A model generated the notes under the pieces. It was not told the DNA's origin and searched no databases. It saw only the letters and a program-made list of their open reading frames with translations. A DNA stretch of 64,000 bases, from the NCBI RefSeq assembly GCF_003335105.1, contig NZ_QFWQ01000007.1, forward strand, positions 108,149 through 172,148, written 5' to 3'. Numbering within the stretch: the stretch's first letter is position 1; every line of letters begins with the position of its first letter. The position numbers were made by a program, and so were the translations under genes. The stretch is from Rhodanobacter denitrificans (GTDB taxonomy: Bacteria; Pseudomonadota; Gammaproteobacteria; Xanthomonadales; Rhodanobacteraceae). Shown here in pieces: positions 18,120-28,213 of the stretch.

Positions 18120-21100
18120 ATGAACCAGCCCAAATCGCGCCGCCGCCCGCCCCTCCTGCACGCTCTCGCCTGGTTCGTACCGGGATTGATCGCGGTCGCC
18201 GCCGCCGGGCTGGCCAGCCATCCGCTGACCCTGATCCCGCTGCTGCTGGCTAATGCGCTGACCATGGCCGCGATCTGCCATGCGATCGGCTTCGATCCCG
18301 AGCCGAGCTTTGGCCGCACCGTGCTGCGCCGGGGCGCCGCCCACCTGGTGATGTTCACCGGCTACACCGTGCTGGTGTTCGTGCTGGTGGCGTGGCCGAT
18401 GCTGCAGCTGACCCATGGGGCCAGCCTCAGCGCGGCACTGATGCTGGCCGCGGCGCTGGTGCTGGCGCTGGTGGCATTGTGGCGGCTGTGGCCGGCGTTC
18501 GGGCTGGTGTTCGTCTGGGACGACGCCTATCCCAGCCAGCGCGACGGTTCATGGATCTTCACTGCCACCTTGCGCAGCATCGCGTTCGGTCGCCATCTGT
18601 CGCGCGAGGAGCGCTTCTTCAGCCACTTCCTGCCGGCCGCGTTCGCGCTGCTGGTGCTGGCCTTCGGCGCGATCGCACTGACCGGGCTGTACGGCGTGCT
18701 GCCGCCGGAGCCGCGCATCGCCGCGCTGGCGATCTACGGCGTGGTGCTGCTGCCGCTGGGCTGCCTGGTGATCGCCAACCGCACGCTGCGCGCGCTGCTG
18801 TGCGAGCGCCACCAGCCACGCCGGCGCGGCGATCTCGACGGACGCGCCGCGCCCGCACCGCGCCCGGTACTCAGCGAGCAGGAACGTGCCGCCGGCACGC
18901 CGGCGCAGGCCGCTGCGCTGCTGGCCGCGATCCGTGGCGGTGACATCGAGCGCGCGCTGGCGCTGGTCGAGGCCGGCGCCGACCCCGATACCGCGCCGCT
19001 CGCCGACGATCGCGACCAGCGCCCGGCACTGATGCTGGCCGCGCTGCTGCCCGATACCCGCCTGCTGCGTGCGCTGATCGCCAAGGGCGCCGACGTGAAC
19101 CGTGCCAGCGGCGGCATCACCGCGCTGCTGGCCGCCACCCGCGACAGCTGGCACGGCCGCGCCGAAGCGGTGCTGACCCTGCTCGCCAACGGCGCGAGCC
19201 CGCTGGTCACCGACGCCGAGGGCAATACCCCGCTGCACGGCGCCGTGCTCAGCGCCGATGCCGGCGTGGCGGCGATGCTGCTGGACGCGGCCGCGCCGAT
19301 CGATGCGCTGAACAAGGCCGGCGTCAGCCCGCTGGCCACCGCCTGCCACGCCGCCAACTGGCCGCTGGTGAAATTCCTGCTCGAGCGCGGCGCCAAGCCG
19401 GCGCCGGCCGGCGGCGAGCCGGCGCTGGTCGCCGCTGCCGGCATCGCCGACGACGACGCCGAGGGAATCAGGCTGTTGCTCAAGCAGCGCGCCGCGGTCA
19501 ATGCAGTGGATGCACGCAAGCGCAGCGCGCTGCTCGCCGCCGCCGCCGAGGGCCATGAACAGATCGCCCGCGTGCTGTGCGCCGCCGGCGCCGACGTCAA
19601 CCTGGCCGACCGCCACGGCGGCACCGCGCTGATGGAAGCCGCGCGTGCCGGCGCCGGCGGCATCATGCAGTTGCTGGCCGAGGCGAAGGCCGACGCCAGC
19701 GCACGCGACAGCCATGGCCGCGACGCGCTGACCCTGGCCTGCCAGTCCCCGCACGCCCACGTCGAGACGGTGCGCGCGCTGCTCGCGCTGGGTGCCGACC
19801 CCAGGGCCACCGGCGGCGACGGCCGCAGCTCGCTCGACCACGCCGCCGCCGCGGGTCGCTGGGACCTGGTCGCCATGCTCGATCCCGACACGCCGCTGCC
19901 GGCCAGCCTCAGCCACGACGTGCTGGCCGAAGGCAACGACACGCCAGCCCACCTGCTCGATGCGCTGCGCTTCGGCCATTGGGCGATCGTCTCGGGCTTC
20001 GCCGAACGCGTGCGCGAATGGCCCCAGCCGCAACTGGCGAAACTTTACCTGGAGCTGGCCGCGCCCGGTCTGGCCACCGCCCGCCGCTGGCTGCTCGACC
20101 ACGGCCTCGACGGCGAAGCACGGCTGGAGGCGCCGCGCACCGACGACGCCGACACCGGCGACGCACCGGTGCTGCCGCCGCCAGGCCAGCGCCTGTTCGA
20201 CGCCCTGCTGCCGGCATTGCCGGATGCGACCGAGGCACTGGAAGATCTGTTGCAGGCCGGCGCCAGCCCGGCCGGCGCGGGCCTGCTGGCGGGGGCGCTG
20301 GCGCAATTGGGCGGTTCGGCGCAGGGCACCGCCCTGCCGCTGCAACTGCTTGAGCGCGGCGCCGATCCGTTTGGCCCGGATCCGCGCGGGCGCACCCCGC
20401 TGCAGCTCGCCGCGGCCCACGCCCAACCCGCATTGCTGCAGGCCCTGCTGGCGTGCGGCTGCGACCCGAACACGCGCGACCGCGACGGCCGCACGCCGCT
20501 GTTCGCCGCGCTGGAACATGGCGCGCAGGCGCTGCCGCTGGTGCGCGCACTGATCGCCCACGGTGCCAACCCCGAAGCCGTCGACGCGAACGGTGAGACG
20601 CCGCTGGGCCTGGCGCTGGAGCACCCGCCGGTGGAACGCTGGCTGGACTGGCGCGACTGGCCGCGGCCGCACCGCCCGTTGCGCGCCACCGACCTGCCGG
20701 CCGCCGCCGCCGCCGGCGCGCCCGCTTCGGTACGGCGCCTGCTGGAGCTGGGCTTCGCCGTGGACACCCGCGACGAACAAGGCGCCTCGGCCCTGCTGCG
20801 CGCGTGCGGCGCCGGGCACCGCGAGGTCGCCGCCTGCCTGCTCGACGCCAGCGCCGACCCCTCGCTGGCCGCGCACAGTGGCGTGACGCCGTTGGCCGCC
20901 GCCGTTGCCGCCCGGCGCGAAGCACTGGTGGCGCTGCTGCTGCAGCACCAGGTGGCCGTCGACCAGCGCCTGCCGAACGAAGCCACCGCACTGATGGTGG
21001 CCGCCGCGATGGGCTACCCGGAAATCGCCGAGCAGCTGCTGGACGCCGGCGCCGACGTCAACGCGGTCGACGGCACCGGCCGCAGCGCATTGCACGCCGC

Positions 21101-21560
21101 CGCACAGTTCGGCTTCGAGCACAACGACAGCCTGCGCGCGCGCCGCCTGTTCGACAGCCTGCTCAAGCACGGCGCGGACATCAACCACGCCGACAGCGAG
21201 GGCAAGACTCCGCTGCTGCTGCTGCTGGGCGCGCAGCTGCGCCCCGGCAGCGCCTGCGACGCCACGCATATCGGCGCACTGGTACCGCCGCTGCTTGAGG
21301 CCGGCGCCAGGGTCGGCCACGCCGACCAGCGCGGTGTCACCGCGCTGCACGCCTGCGCGATGCACGCGCTGCTGCCGCCGGCGCGCGTGCTGCTGTCGCG
21401 TGGCGCCGACCGCGCCGCGGTGGATGCGTTCGGCCGCACCGCCGCCGAGGTGGCGCGGCAGCTGGGCTATGTCGACATCGCGCACGAGCTCGCCACGCGC
21501 AGCACCGCGATCCCCAGCGTACGGCAGACCCTGCGTCAGCCGGCACAGCCGGCCGAATAG
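18120..21560 (+). CDS. Large membrane-anchored ankyrin-repeat protein
   Basis: The 1146-residue protein has about 230 N-terminal residues with five or six hydrophobic helices, a basic linker (RHQPRRRG), and then about 850 residues of ankyrin repeats. Many copies of the G-ADxN / G-TALxxAA pattern are present, such as AGADVNLADRHGGTALM. The repeats probably face the cytoplasm and bind protein partners. An interval around residues 590-720 lacks clear repeats, so the array may be two blocks. It overlaps the convergent glycosyltransferase gene by 25 bases. No enzymatic domain is visible. Confidence 0.88.
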   Translation: MNQPKSRRRPPLLHALAWFVPGLIAVAAAGLASHPLTLIPLLLANALTMAAICHAIGFDPEPSFGRTVLRRGAAHLVMFTGYTVLVFVLVAWPMLQLTHGASLSAALMLAAALVLALVALWRLWPAFGLVFVWDDAYPSQRDGSWIFTATLRSIAFGRHLSREERFFSHFLPAAFALLVLAFGAIALTGLYGVLPPEPRIAALAIYGVVLLPLGCLVIANRTLRALLCERHQPRRRGDLDGRAAPAPRPVLSEQERAAGTPAQAAALLAAIRGGDIERALALVEAGADPDTAPLADDRDQRPALMLAALLPDTRLLRALIAKGADVNRASGGITALLAATRDSWHGRAEAVLTLLANGASPLVTDAEGNTPLHGAVLSADAGVAAMLLDAAAPIDALNKAGVSPLATACHAANWPLVKFLLERGAKPAPAGGEPALVAAAGIADDDAEGIRLLLKQRAAVNAVDARKRSALLAAAAEGHEQIARVLCAAGADVNLADRHGGTALMEAARAGAGGIMQLLAEAKADASARDSHGRDALTLACQSPHAHVETVRALLALGADPRATGGDGRSSLDHAAAAGRWDLVAMLDPDTPLPASLSHDVLAEGNDTPAHLLDALRFGHWAIVSGFAERVREWPQPQLAKLYLELAAPGLATARRWLLDHGLDGEARLEAPRTDDADTGDAPVLPPPGQRLFDALLPALPDATEALEDLLQAGASPAGAGLLAGALAQLGGSAQGTALPLQLLERGADPFGPDPRGRTPLQLAAAHAQPALLQALLACGCDPNTRDRDGRTPLFAALEHGAQALPLVRALIAHGANPEAVDANGETPLGLALEHPPVERWLDWRDWPRPHRPLRATDLPAAAAAGAPASVRRLLELGFAVDTRDEQGASALLRACGAGHREVAACLLDASADPSLAAHSGVTPLAAAVAARREALVALLLQHQVAVDQRLPNEATALMVAAAMGYPEIAEQLLDAGADVNAVDGTGRSALHAAAQFGFEHNDSLRARRLFDSLLKHGADINHADSEGKTPLLLLLGAQLRPGSACDATHIGALVPPLLEAGARVGHADQRGVTALHACAMHALLPPARVLLSRGADRAAVDAFGRTAAEVARQLGYVDIAHELATRSTAIPSVRQTLRQPAQPAE

Positions 21561-22669
21561 GCTTCCGCTCCGGCATCGTCTTCCACCGCGGCGGCCATCG
21601 CCGCGGCCTGGCGCCAGCGCAGCGAGCGCCAGGCGTCCAGCACCTGCGTCGTGGCGATCTCGTCCACGCGCCGCACTGCCGGCAGGCCGCCCAGCACCAT
21701 CACGTCGCTGCCCGCGCCGCTGCGCGGGGTCCACAGCCGCGGCGAGCGGGAGCCCATCAGCACCACCAGCGGGCAGCCCATGGCCGCGGCCAGGTGCCCC
21801 GGCCCGGTATCCACCGAGACCATGCTGTGCGCCGTGTCGAGCAGGGCCTTCAGGCGGCCGAGCGGCAGGGCGGCGGCGGCGATCCGGGGTCGCTCCCGGC
21901 CCACGGTCGACATCAGCGCATCGAGGTAACCGGCCTCGGCCGGCGAGCCGCAAAACAGCACCTGCGCATGCGGCAGCTGGCGGCTGATGGCATGCGCCAG
22001 GGCCGCCCAGCACTGCGCCGGCCACGACTTGTCGTCATCCCCGGCGGCACGCACCCCGTTCCAGCGCATCGTGCGCTTGTTGGCCGGTTGCAGCAGCACC
22101 AGCGGGCGACCGGCGAAGCCGCGCCCGCGCAGCCAGGCCTCGGCATCGGTGCGCTCGGCCGCGCTGGCCCGCAGCCGCGGCGCGGCCGGCACCGGCGACG
22201 CCAGTGGCGCACAAGTCGCGCGGAATGCCGGCGGCGTGGTGTCGCCGAAACGCAGCAGCATGTCCACCCAGTGCTCGTCCGCGATCGATGGCATGTCCTC
22301 GATGAACGTGCAGTGCTCGGGGCTCACCCCGGCCAGCGCCAGCATCGGGCGCACCTTGGTCCGCGTGCGTTCCAGCGGCTCGCTGATGTAAAGCGGCGCC
22401 CCGCGCAGGCGCCGCAACGCGAGTGCCGCGCGCCAGCGCCGCGGACGCAGCCACAGCGGCCCGTACTGCGAATCCAGCGGAATGCACCCGGCCACTTCCG
22501 GCGCCGCCGAGTACAGTGCCGGAGGCCAGTCGCCCAGCGCCAGCAGCCGGCACGGCTGGCCGTAGCGCAGGTGGAGCTTGTGCAGCAGCGGCTGCAGCAG
22601 GACGGTGTCGCCGAGCCGGCCGAAGCGGATCACCACGGGGCCGGCTGCAGGTCGGTTATCGAAAGGCAT
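21536..22669 (-). CDS. Family 9 glycosyltransferase (ADP-heptose:LPS heptosyltransferase-like)
   Basis: The 377-residue GT9 protein has the N-terminal FGRLGDTVLLQPLL motif and the C-terminal VDTGPGHLAAAMGCPLVVLMG motif that form the nucleotide-sugar site. Such enzymes add heptose or related sugars to the LPS core at the inner membrane. The exact acceptor is unknown. The ATG at 22669 is preferred to a TTG four codons earlier. It is a single gene, converging on the ankyrin gene with a 25-base overlap. Confidence 0.9.
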   Translation of the reverse strand: MPFDNRPAAGPVVIRFGRLGDTVLLQPLLHKLHLRYGQPCRLLALGDWPPALYSAAPEVAGCIPLDSQYGPLWLRPRRWRAALALRRLRGAPLYISEPLERTRTKVRPMLALAGVSPEHCTFIEDMPSIADEHWVDMLLRFGDTTPPAFRATCAPLASPVPAAPRLRASAAERTDAEAWLRGRGFAGRPLVLLQPANKRTMRWNGVRAAGDDDKSWPAQCWAALAHAISRQLPHAQVLFCGSPAEAGYLDALMSTVGRERPRIAAAALPLGRLKALLDTAHSMVSVDTGPGHLAAAMGCPLVVLMGSRSPRLWTPRSGAGSDVMVLGGLPAVRRVDEIATTQVLDAWRSLRWRQAAAMAAAVEDDAGAEAYSAGCAG

Positions 22670-22746
22670 GTTGCTGGGCAACGCCGGAGCTGGCGGCCGG
22701 TTGACACACGTCCGCCGCCTTTACGCGGCGGCGCGGACAATCCCGC

Positions 22747-24579
22747 TCAGTCGCCGTCGGCCAGCGGCACCCCGGCGTCGCGCTGGCGCTCGCGTTCCGC
22801 GCTGCGCTCGGCATCCGCCTCGAACAGCCGCTGCAGGTCGATCATCGCCTCGCGGGTGCTCTGGATCAGCTTGGTCTCGTCGTCGTAGACCAGCGCCTGC
22901 TTCTTCAGCAGGTCCTCGTCGTAGCGGCGGAAGCGTTCGACCCGGTCGGCGGCCAGCTCGTGCGGCAGGCCCAGCGCCTCCAGCGTCTTGCGGGTCATCT
23001 TGAGGCTGGAGTGGAACGTCTCGCGGACCGGCTCCTCCACGCCCATGTCCATCAGCCGGAACACATGCTGGCGGTTGCGGGCGCGGGCGATGATCTTCAG
23101 GTGCGGGTACTGCCGCCGCACCAGCCGGGCGGTGCGCACGTTCGCCTCCGGGTCGTCGGTGGCCAGCACGAACACCTCGGCCTTGTCGGCCTGGGCTGCG
23201 CGCAGCAGTTCCGGCCGCGCCGGATCGCCGAAGAACAGGTTGACGCTGCCGAAGCGGCGCGACTGGTCCACCTGGTCGGCCGAATGCTCCAACGCCACGA
23301 ACGGGATGTTCTGTGCGCGCAGCACGCGGGCGATGATCTGGCCGACCCGGCCGAAGCCGGCAATGATCACCCGCGGCGTGTCGGCCTCGATCGTGTCGAA
23401 CTCGCGCACCGGCTTCTTCGGCTTCACGTTCAGCGCCTTCGCCGCCAGCACCACCAGCAGCGGGGTCAGCGCCATGGTGAGGGTGAGCGCCAGCACCAGC
23501 ACGTCATGCTGCGCCGTCGCGACCAGGCGCTGGTCGGCCGCCTGCTTGAGCACCACGAAAGCGAACTCGCCGCCGCACGCCAGCAGTACCACCAGGCGCA
23601 GCGTGTCCGAACGGTTGAGCCCGCCCAGCAGCCGCCCCAGCGGCCACAGCAGGAGGCTCTTCAGCAGCAGCAGCGCCGCCACCAGCCCCAGCAGCAGGGC
23701 CGGTCGGTGCAGCAGCAGCGAGATGTCCATCGACATGCCGACGCTGATGAAGAACAGCCCCAGCAGCAGGCCCTTGAACGGCTCGATGTTGGATTCGATC
23801 TCGTGCCGGTATTCCGAATCGGCCAGCAGCACGCCGGCGAGGAACGCGCCCAGCGTGGCGGAAACCCCGGCCATCTCCATCAGCAGGGCCACGCCCATCA
23901 CCACCAGCAGCGCGGTGGCGGTGAACACCTCCACCGAGTCCGCGCGCGCCACGAAGCGGAACACCGGCCGCAACAGGTAGCGGCCGCCGACCACCACCGC
24001 CACGATCACGCCGACCGTGCGCAGCAGCGCGGGCAGGTCGAAACTCTGCGCCCCCGCCGACGACGCCAGCAGCGGCACCGCGGCGATCAGCGGGATCGCC
24101 GCCAGGTCCTGGAACAGCAGGATCGCGAACACCTGGCGACCGTAGGCCGAACCGGCTTCCTTGCGCTCGGCCAGGATCTGCAGGCCGAACGCGGTGGACG
24201 ACAGCGCCAGGCTGCCGCCGACGACCGCCGCGCCCTTGCCGGACAGGCCGAACAGGAAATACGCCGCCGCGCCGATCGCCACGCTGCAGCTGAGCACCTG
24301 CAGCAGGCCCATGCCGAACACCGCGCGGCGCATCACCCACAGGCGCTGCGGCGACAACTCCATGCCGATCACGAACAGCATCAGCACCACGCCGAACCCG
24401 GAGATTGCGGCGACGCCCTCGGTATCGCTGACCAGGCCCAGCAGCTGCGGGCCGATCGCCACGCCGGCGATCAGGTAGCCGAGCACCGCGCCGAGCCGGA
24501 AACGCTTGGTCAGCGGCACCGCGATCACCGTGGCGAGCAGGAACACCACGGCGGTCTGCAGGAAATGATGGCTGTCCAC
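22747..24579 (-). CDS. Monovalent cation:proton antiporter, CPA2 family, KefB/KefC-like
   Basis: The 610-residue protein combines about 12 membrane helices (residues 1-385) with a cytoplasmic TrkA-N/RCK domain carrying the Rossmann motif IIAGFGRVGQIIARVL near residue 405. This is the layout of KefB/KefC and YbaL K+ efflux systems, which respond to electrophiles or redox state. The C-terminus is charged and probably coiled. The start is GTG. No KefF/KefG partner gene is next to it, so glutathione gating is not supported by context. Confidence 0.92.
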   Translation of the reverse strand: MDSHHFLQTAVVFLLATVIAVPLTKRFRLGAVLGYLIAGVAIGPQLLGLVSDTEGVAAISGFGVVLMLFVIGMELSPQRLWVMRRAVFGMGLLQVLSCSVAIGAAAYFLFGLSGKGAAVVGGSLALSSTAFGLQILAERKEAGSAYGRQVFAILLFQDLAAIPLIAAVPLLASSAGAQSFDLPALLRTVGVIVAVVVGGRYLLRPVFRFVARADSVEVFTATALLVVMGVALLMEMAGVSATLGAFLAGVLLADSEYRHEIESNIEPFKGLLLGLFFISVGMSMDISLLLHRPALLLGLVAALLLLKSLLLWPLGRLLGGLNRSDTLRLVVLLACGGEFAFVVLKQAADQRLVATAQHDVLVLALTLTMALTPLLVVLAAKALNVKPKKPVREFDTIEADTPRVIIAGFGRVGQIIARVLRAQNIPFVALEHSADQVDQSRRFGSVNLFFGDPARPELLRAAQADKAEVFVLATDDPEANVRTARLVRRQYPHLKIIARARNRQHVFRLMDMGVEEPVRETFHSSLKMTRKTLEALGLPHELAADRVERFRRYDEDLLKKQALVYDDETKLIQSTREAMIDLQRLFEADAERSAERERQRDAGVPLADGD

Positions 24580-24829
24580 GCGCAGGCGGCTCCGGTCGGT
24601 CTTGCCGCGATTATTCCACGCGGCCGGCGGCCGTGCGGACTACGTCTCTCACTCGACAGGCCAGCGGCCCAGGCGCTGGATGGAGGGCCTGAATGGACCG
24701 GTGTGGCGGGCGCGTGCCCACCTTCTGTCAGTTCCTGGGTACGATCGATGGCTGAGCATGAATGGGCCCCGCATGGGCGACGTTTCATCCGCAACTTGCC
24801 CACAGAACAACACGAGCCCCCGATTGCTT

Positions 24830-25513
24830 CTAGCGAAGACGTCCGGAGGCAATTAGGGCCGCCAAGGGGTCAGGCAACCTGGTCGATGCCGAGGCCTCTG
24901 GCGCGGGCTGGCCTTCCGCAAGCATTGTTTGCATAGGTATGACTCCGGCCCAGACCGGAACATGGGATTCGTCAGCGTCGGATGGAGGACCCGTACGAGC
25001 CTTAACAGTCGCTTCCTCAATATCCATCCAAAGCACCGACGTCGCCCTAAGTTCTTTCTCCATTACCGGTCGCAGCGTATCCCACCGCCCTGGGAAGAGA
25101 CCTTCCATGAAGTCACGGAGTGCTTCAGCCCGGTCGTCGAGATCCTCCATCACGTTGGCCGTGCCAAACATCATCGCCGAACGATAGTTGACGGCATGAT
25201 TCAGGGCTGACCGTGCCAAAACGTAGCCATCGACCAAACTGCAAGTTACACAGGCTGGCGCTCCATCTACTTGCTTGAGGAAGCGACTCCCTATCGATCC
25301 GTGCCAGTAGATGCGATTGTCTTTTCTCCAGTGCATGGTCGGCGTCACAAAGGGCGCCCCGTCGATGACATAACCGATGTGGCAGAGCGGGGAAGCGTCC
25401 ACGACGGCATAGACGTCGGAACGCAGGTAACTACCAAGATGAGGTTCCCGTCTTATTCTGCTTCGATCAGTCCTTGGAAAATTAATGTCGCAATCCGTCG
25501 ACAGTTTAGACAT
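24830..25513 (-). CDS. Pyridoxamine 5'-phosphate oxidase-like flavin-binding protein
   Basis: The 227-residue protein fits the PNPOx-like split-barrel family: an N-terminal RTDRSRIRREPHLGSY segment, IDGAPFVTPTMHWRKDNRIYWHG as a core strand pair, and ALNHAVNYRSAMMFG. These proteins bind FMN; many are of unknown substrate, and some are Nim-like reductases. The ATG follows a GAGGAAA ribosome binding site. GC content and codon use are visibly lower than in the neighbours, which suggests recent acquisition. Confidence 0.82.
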   Translation of the reverse strand: MSKLSTDCDINFPRTDRSRIRREPHLGSYLRSDVYAVVDASPLCHIGYVIDGAPFVTPTMHWRKDNRIYWHGSIGSRFLKQVDGAPACVTCSLVDGYVLARSALNHAVNYRSAMMFGTANVMEDLDDRAEALRDFMEGLFPGRWDTLRPVMEKELRATSVLWMDIEEATVKARTGPPSDADESHVPVWAGVIPMQTMLAEGQPAPEASASTRLPDPLAALIASGRLR

Positions 25514-25914
25514 ATGCAGCCGTTTCCTCTTAAAAGGCTCGTATAGGACCGTGAGCTATGCAAAGCACCGATAATCTCTCCGAGAATTTTGGGCACCGGT
25601 GATGTTCGGCTCACCACCCGTATTTCAGGCAGCCTCTCCTTTCTTGACCCTTCCAGCCCAGCTCGAGGTGGGCAGGAACGCCCTCTTCGGGTCGGAGACG
25701 GGCGTCGCCTGCTGACGTTTTCGATCGGCGAGCTGGCCAGTGAGAATCGGTCGCCGTGGTCAGCGATGGCGGGTCTCTTGATCCCTAAGTTCCGGTGCAC
25801 GCGTTTACCGACGCCGAGTGGCTGCGCTTCTTCGACACCTACTGCCTACATAGAAACCACGAAAAAGGCCGACATAATCGGCCTTTTTCGCACCATAAGT
25901 TGTGCAAAATCTCA
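25514..25914. other. Gene-free stretch, low GC, with a possible gene remnant
   Basis: No convincing complete gene is present. A TATACG -10-like box for the flavoprotein gene lies just beyond its start. A short plus-strand reading near 25795-25842 (HAFTDAEWLRFFDTYCL) looks protein-like and could be the 3' remnant of a lost gene. It ends just before the terminator at 25861-25887. The rest shows only short unconvincing frames. Confidence 0.4.
25861..25887. terminator. Bidirectional terminator downstream of the M3 peptidase gene
   Basis: A perfect 11-bp stem AAAAAGGCCGA / TCGGCCTTTTT encloses a 5-base loop, giving a U-tract in both directions. It lies 28 bases after the peptidase stop codon. Confidence 0.9.
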
Positions 25915-28110
25915 TTACTTCTTCGGCGCGTCCTTCAGCCCGCGGTTCTCCAGCATCGGCTCGATCTGCGGATCCTGGCCGCGCCAGTCGCGGTACATCT
26001 TCGCCAGTTCCTCGGTGTTGCCGCGCGAGAGCACCATCGCGCGGAAGCGGTCGCCGTTTTCGCGGGTCAGGCCGCCGTGTTCCTTGAAGCCGATGAAGGC
26101 GTCGTCGGCCAGCATCTGCGTCCACAGGTAGGCGTAGTAGCCGGCCGCGTAGCCGTTGCCCCAGATGTGCTGGAAGTAGCTGGAGCGGTAGCGGGGCGGC
26201 ACATAGGACAGGTCGATGCCGTCCTTCTTCAGTGCGGCGGACTCGAACTGGTCGGCATCCTGCAGCGGCGCGTCGGCGCCGAGCATGTGCCAGTTCATGT
26301 CCAGCAGGGCGGCGGCGACCAGCTCGGTCATGTCGTAGCCCTTGTTGAACTTGCCGGCCTTCTTCACCTTGTCGACCAGCGCCTGCGGCATCGGCTCACC
26401 GGTCTTGTAGTTCTTCGCGTAATGGGCGAACACCTTCGGGTCGGTGGCCCAGTGCTCATTGAACTGCGACGGGAACTCTACGAAGTCGCGCGCAGTGGCG
26501 GTGCCGGACAGGGTCGGGTACTGCTCGTCGGCGAAGATGCCGTGCAACGCATGGCCGAACTCGTGGAACATGGTGACCACGTCGTCGAACGACAGCAGCG
26601 CGGGCTGGCCCGCGGCCGGCTTGCTGAAGTTGGCCACGTTGTAGATCACCGGCTTGGTGCCGAGCAGCTTCGACTGCGCGACCAGGTTGTCCATCCAAGC
26701 GCCGCCGTTCTTGTTGTCGCGCTTGAAGTAGTCGCAGTAGAACAGCGCCAGCGAGCTGCCGTCCTTGTCGAACACCTCGAACACGCGCACGTCCGGCTGG
26801 TACACCGGGATGTCGTGGCGCTCCTTGAAGGTCAGCCCGTACAACTGGTTGGCGGCGTAGAACACGCCGTTCTGCAGCACGTTGTCGAGCTCGAAATACG
26901 GTTTGATCTGGCTCTCGTCGAGGTCGTATTTCGCCTTGCGCACCTGCTCGGCGTAGAAGTTCCAGTCCCACGGCTCGAGCTTGAAACCGCCATGCTGCTT
27001 GTCGATCAGCGCCTGGATGTCGCCCGCCTCGACCCGCGCGCGGGCAGTGACCGCGGGCACCAGGTCCTGCATGAACTTCAGTGCCGTCTCCGGCGTCTTC
27101 GCCATCTGGTCGTCGAGCTTCCACGCGGCGTAGTCGGGATAACCGAGCAGCCTGGCCTGCTCGGCGCGGATCTGCGCCAGCCGCTCGATGGTCTTGCGGG
27201 TGTCGTTGGCGTCGCCCTTTTCGGCACGGTTCCACGACGCCTCGAACAGCGCCTTGCGGGTGTCGCGGTCGGCAAGGTCCTGCAACTCGGGTTGCTGGGT
27301 GGTGTTCTGCAGGGTCAGCACGTACTTGCCGTCCTGCTTGCGGTCCTTGCCGGCCTGCCCGGCGGCGGCCAGCTCGGCATCGGACAGGCCGGCGAGCCTC
27401 GCCTTGTCAGTGATCACCGGCGCGGCGTCCCGGGTGGCGGCCAGCAACTTGTTGGTGAACGCGGTGCTCAGCGTGGACTCTTCCTTGTTGAGGTCCTTCA
27501 GCTTCACCTTGTCGGCGTCGGACAGCTTGGCGCCGGCATGCACGAAGTTCTTGTAGACCACCTCGACCAGCCGGGCGGACTCCGGATCGAGCTTGAGCGT
27601 ATCGCGCTGGTTGTAGATCGCCTCGACGCGCTGGAACAGCTTGCCGTTGAGGTAGATCGCATCCCGGTGCGCGGCCAGCTTCGGCGCCTCGTCTTCCTGC
27701 ACCTTCTGCAGCGCGTCGTCGGTGTTGGCGCCGGTGACCGCGCCGAATACCGCCATCACGCGGTTCAGCATGGCGCCGGATTTCTCCATTGCCACGAAGG
27801 TGTTCTCGAACGTGGGCGCCGCCGGGTCGTCGGCGGTCTTCCCGATCTCGACCAGTTGCTGCCGCATGCCCTCCTCGATCGCCGGCTGGTAGTCGGCATC
27901 CTTGATCCGGTCGAACGGCGGCGCCTGGAACGGCAGCGTGCTGGCGCTGTAGAACGGGTTGCTGGTCATCGTGGGGGCAGCCGGGGCGGTACTGCCGGCG
28001 CCGGCCACCGAGGCGGCCGGGGCGGGCGGGTTGGCGGCTCCGTTCGGCTGCTGCGAGCAGGCGGCCAGAGCCATCGTGGTGGCGATCACAATCGTGCGCA
28101 AACGGAACAT
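25915..28110 (-). CDS. dcp: M3 family zinc metallopeptidase, Dcp-like lipoprotein
   Basis: The 731-residue protein has a lipoprotein signal (MALAAC, Cys near residue 18) and an Ala/Pro-rich spacer. A peptidyl-dipeptidase domain follows, with the zinc motif HEFGH at residues 516-520. Dcp-type enzymes remove dipeptides from the C-terminus of short peptides; the lipobox places this one on a periplasmic membrane face. The ATG at 28110 is chosen because the signal peptide starts there, and the longer reading adds a non-hydrophobic Arg/Pro-rich tail. Confidence 0.94.
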   Translation of the reverse strand: MFRLRTIVIATTMALAACSQQPNGAANPPAPAASVAGAGSTAPAAPTMTSNPFYSASTLPFQAPPFDRIKDADYQPAIEEGMRQQLVEIGKTADDPAAPTFENTFVAMEKSGAMLNRVMAVFGAVTGANTDDALQKVQEDEAPKLAAHRDAIYLNGKLFQRVEAIYNQRDTLKLDPESARLVEVVYKNFVHAGAKLSDADKVKLKDLNKEESTLSTAFTNKLLAATRDAAPVITDKARLAGLSDAELAAAGQAGKDRKQDGKYVLTLQNTTQQPELQDLADRDTRKALFEASWNRAEKGDANDTRKTIERLAQIRAEQARLLGYPDYAAWKLDDQMAKTPETALKFMQDLVPAVTARARVEAGDIQALIDKQHGGFKLEPWDWNFYAEQVRKAKYDLDESQIKPYFELDNVLQNGVFYAANQLYGLTFKERHDIPVYQPDVRVFEVFDKDGSSLALFYCDYFKRDNKNGGAWMDNLVAQSKLLGTKPVIYNVANFSKPAAGQPALLSFDDVVTMFHEFGHALHGIFADEQYPTLSGTATARDFVEFPSQFNEHWATDPKVFAHYAKNYKTGEPMPQALVDKVKKAGKFNKGYDMTELVAAALLDMNWHMLGADAPLQDADQFESAALKKDGIDLSYVPPRYRSSYFQHIWGNGYAAGYYAYLWTQMLADDAFIGFKEHGGLTRENGDRFRAMVLSRGNTEELAKMYRDWRGQDPQIEPMLENRGLKDAPKK

Positions 28111-28213
28111 CGGAGATCCCTGGGTGACATGCCCTTCGCCGGGCACGGAAAGTCGTGGCTGCCGACTGTACCGACAGCGCGGACACTTTCCAAACCGTGC
28201 GCAGTCCGGCGGG

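Noticed and set aside
18549-22025. 1158-codon minus-strand frame opposite the ankyrin gene
   Set aside because: It is low in hydrophobic structure and Gln/Arg/Gly-rich, and mirrors the repeat codons of the ankyrin array.
25589-26131. 180-codon plus-strand frame before dcp
   Set aside because: It is Ser/Pro/Arg-rich without any recognisable segment and crosses the terminator at 25861-25887.
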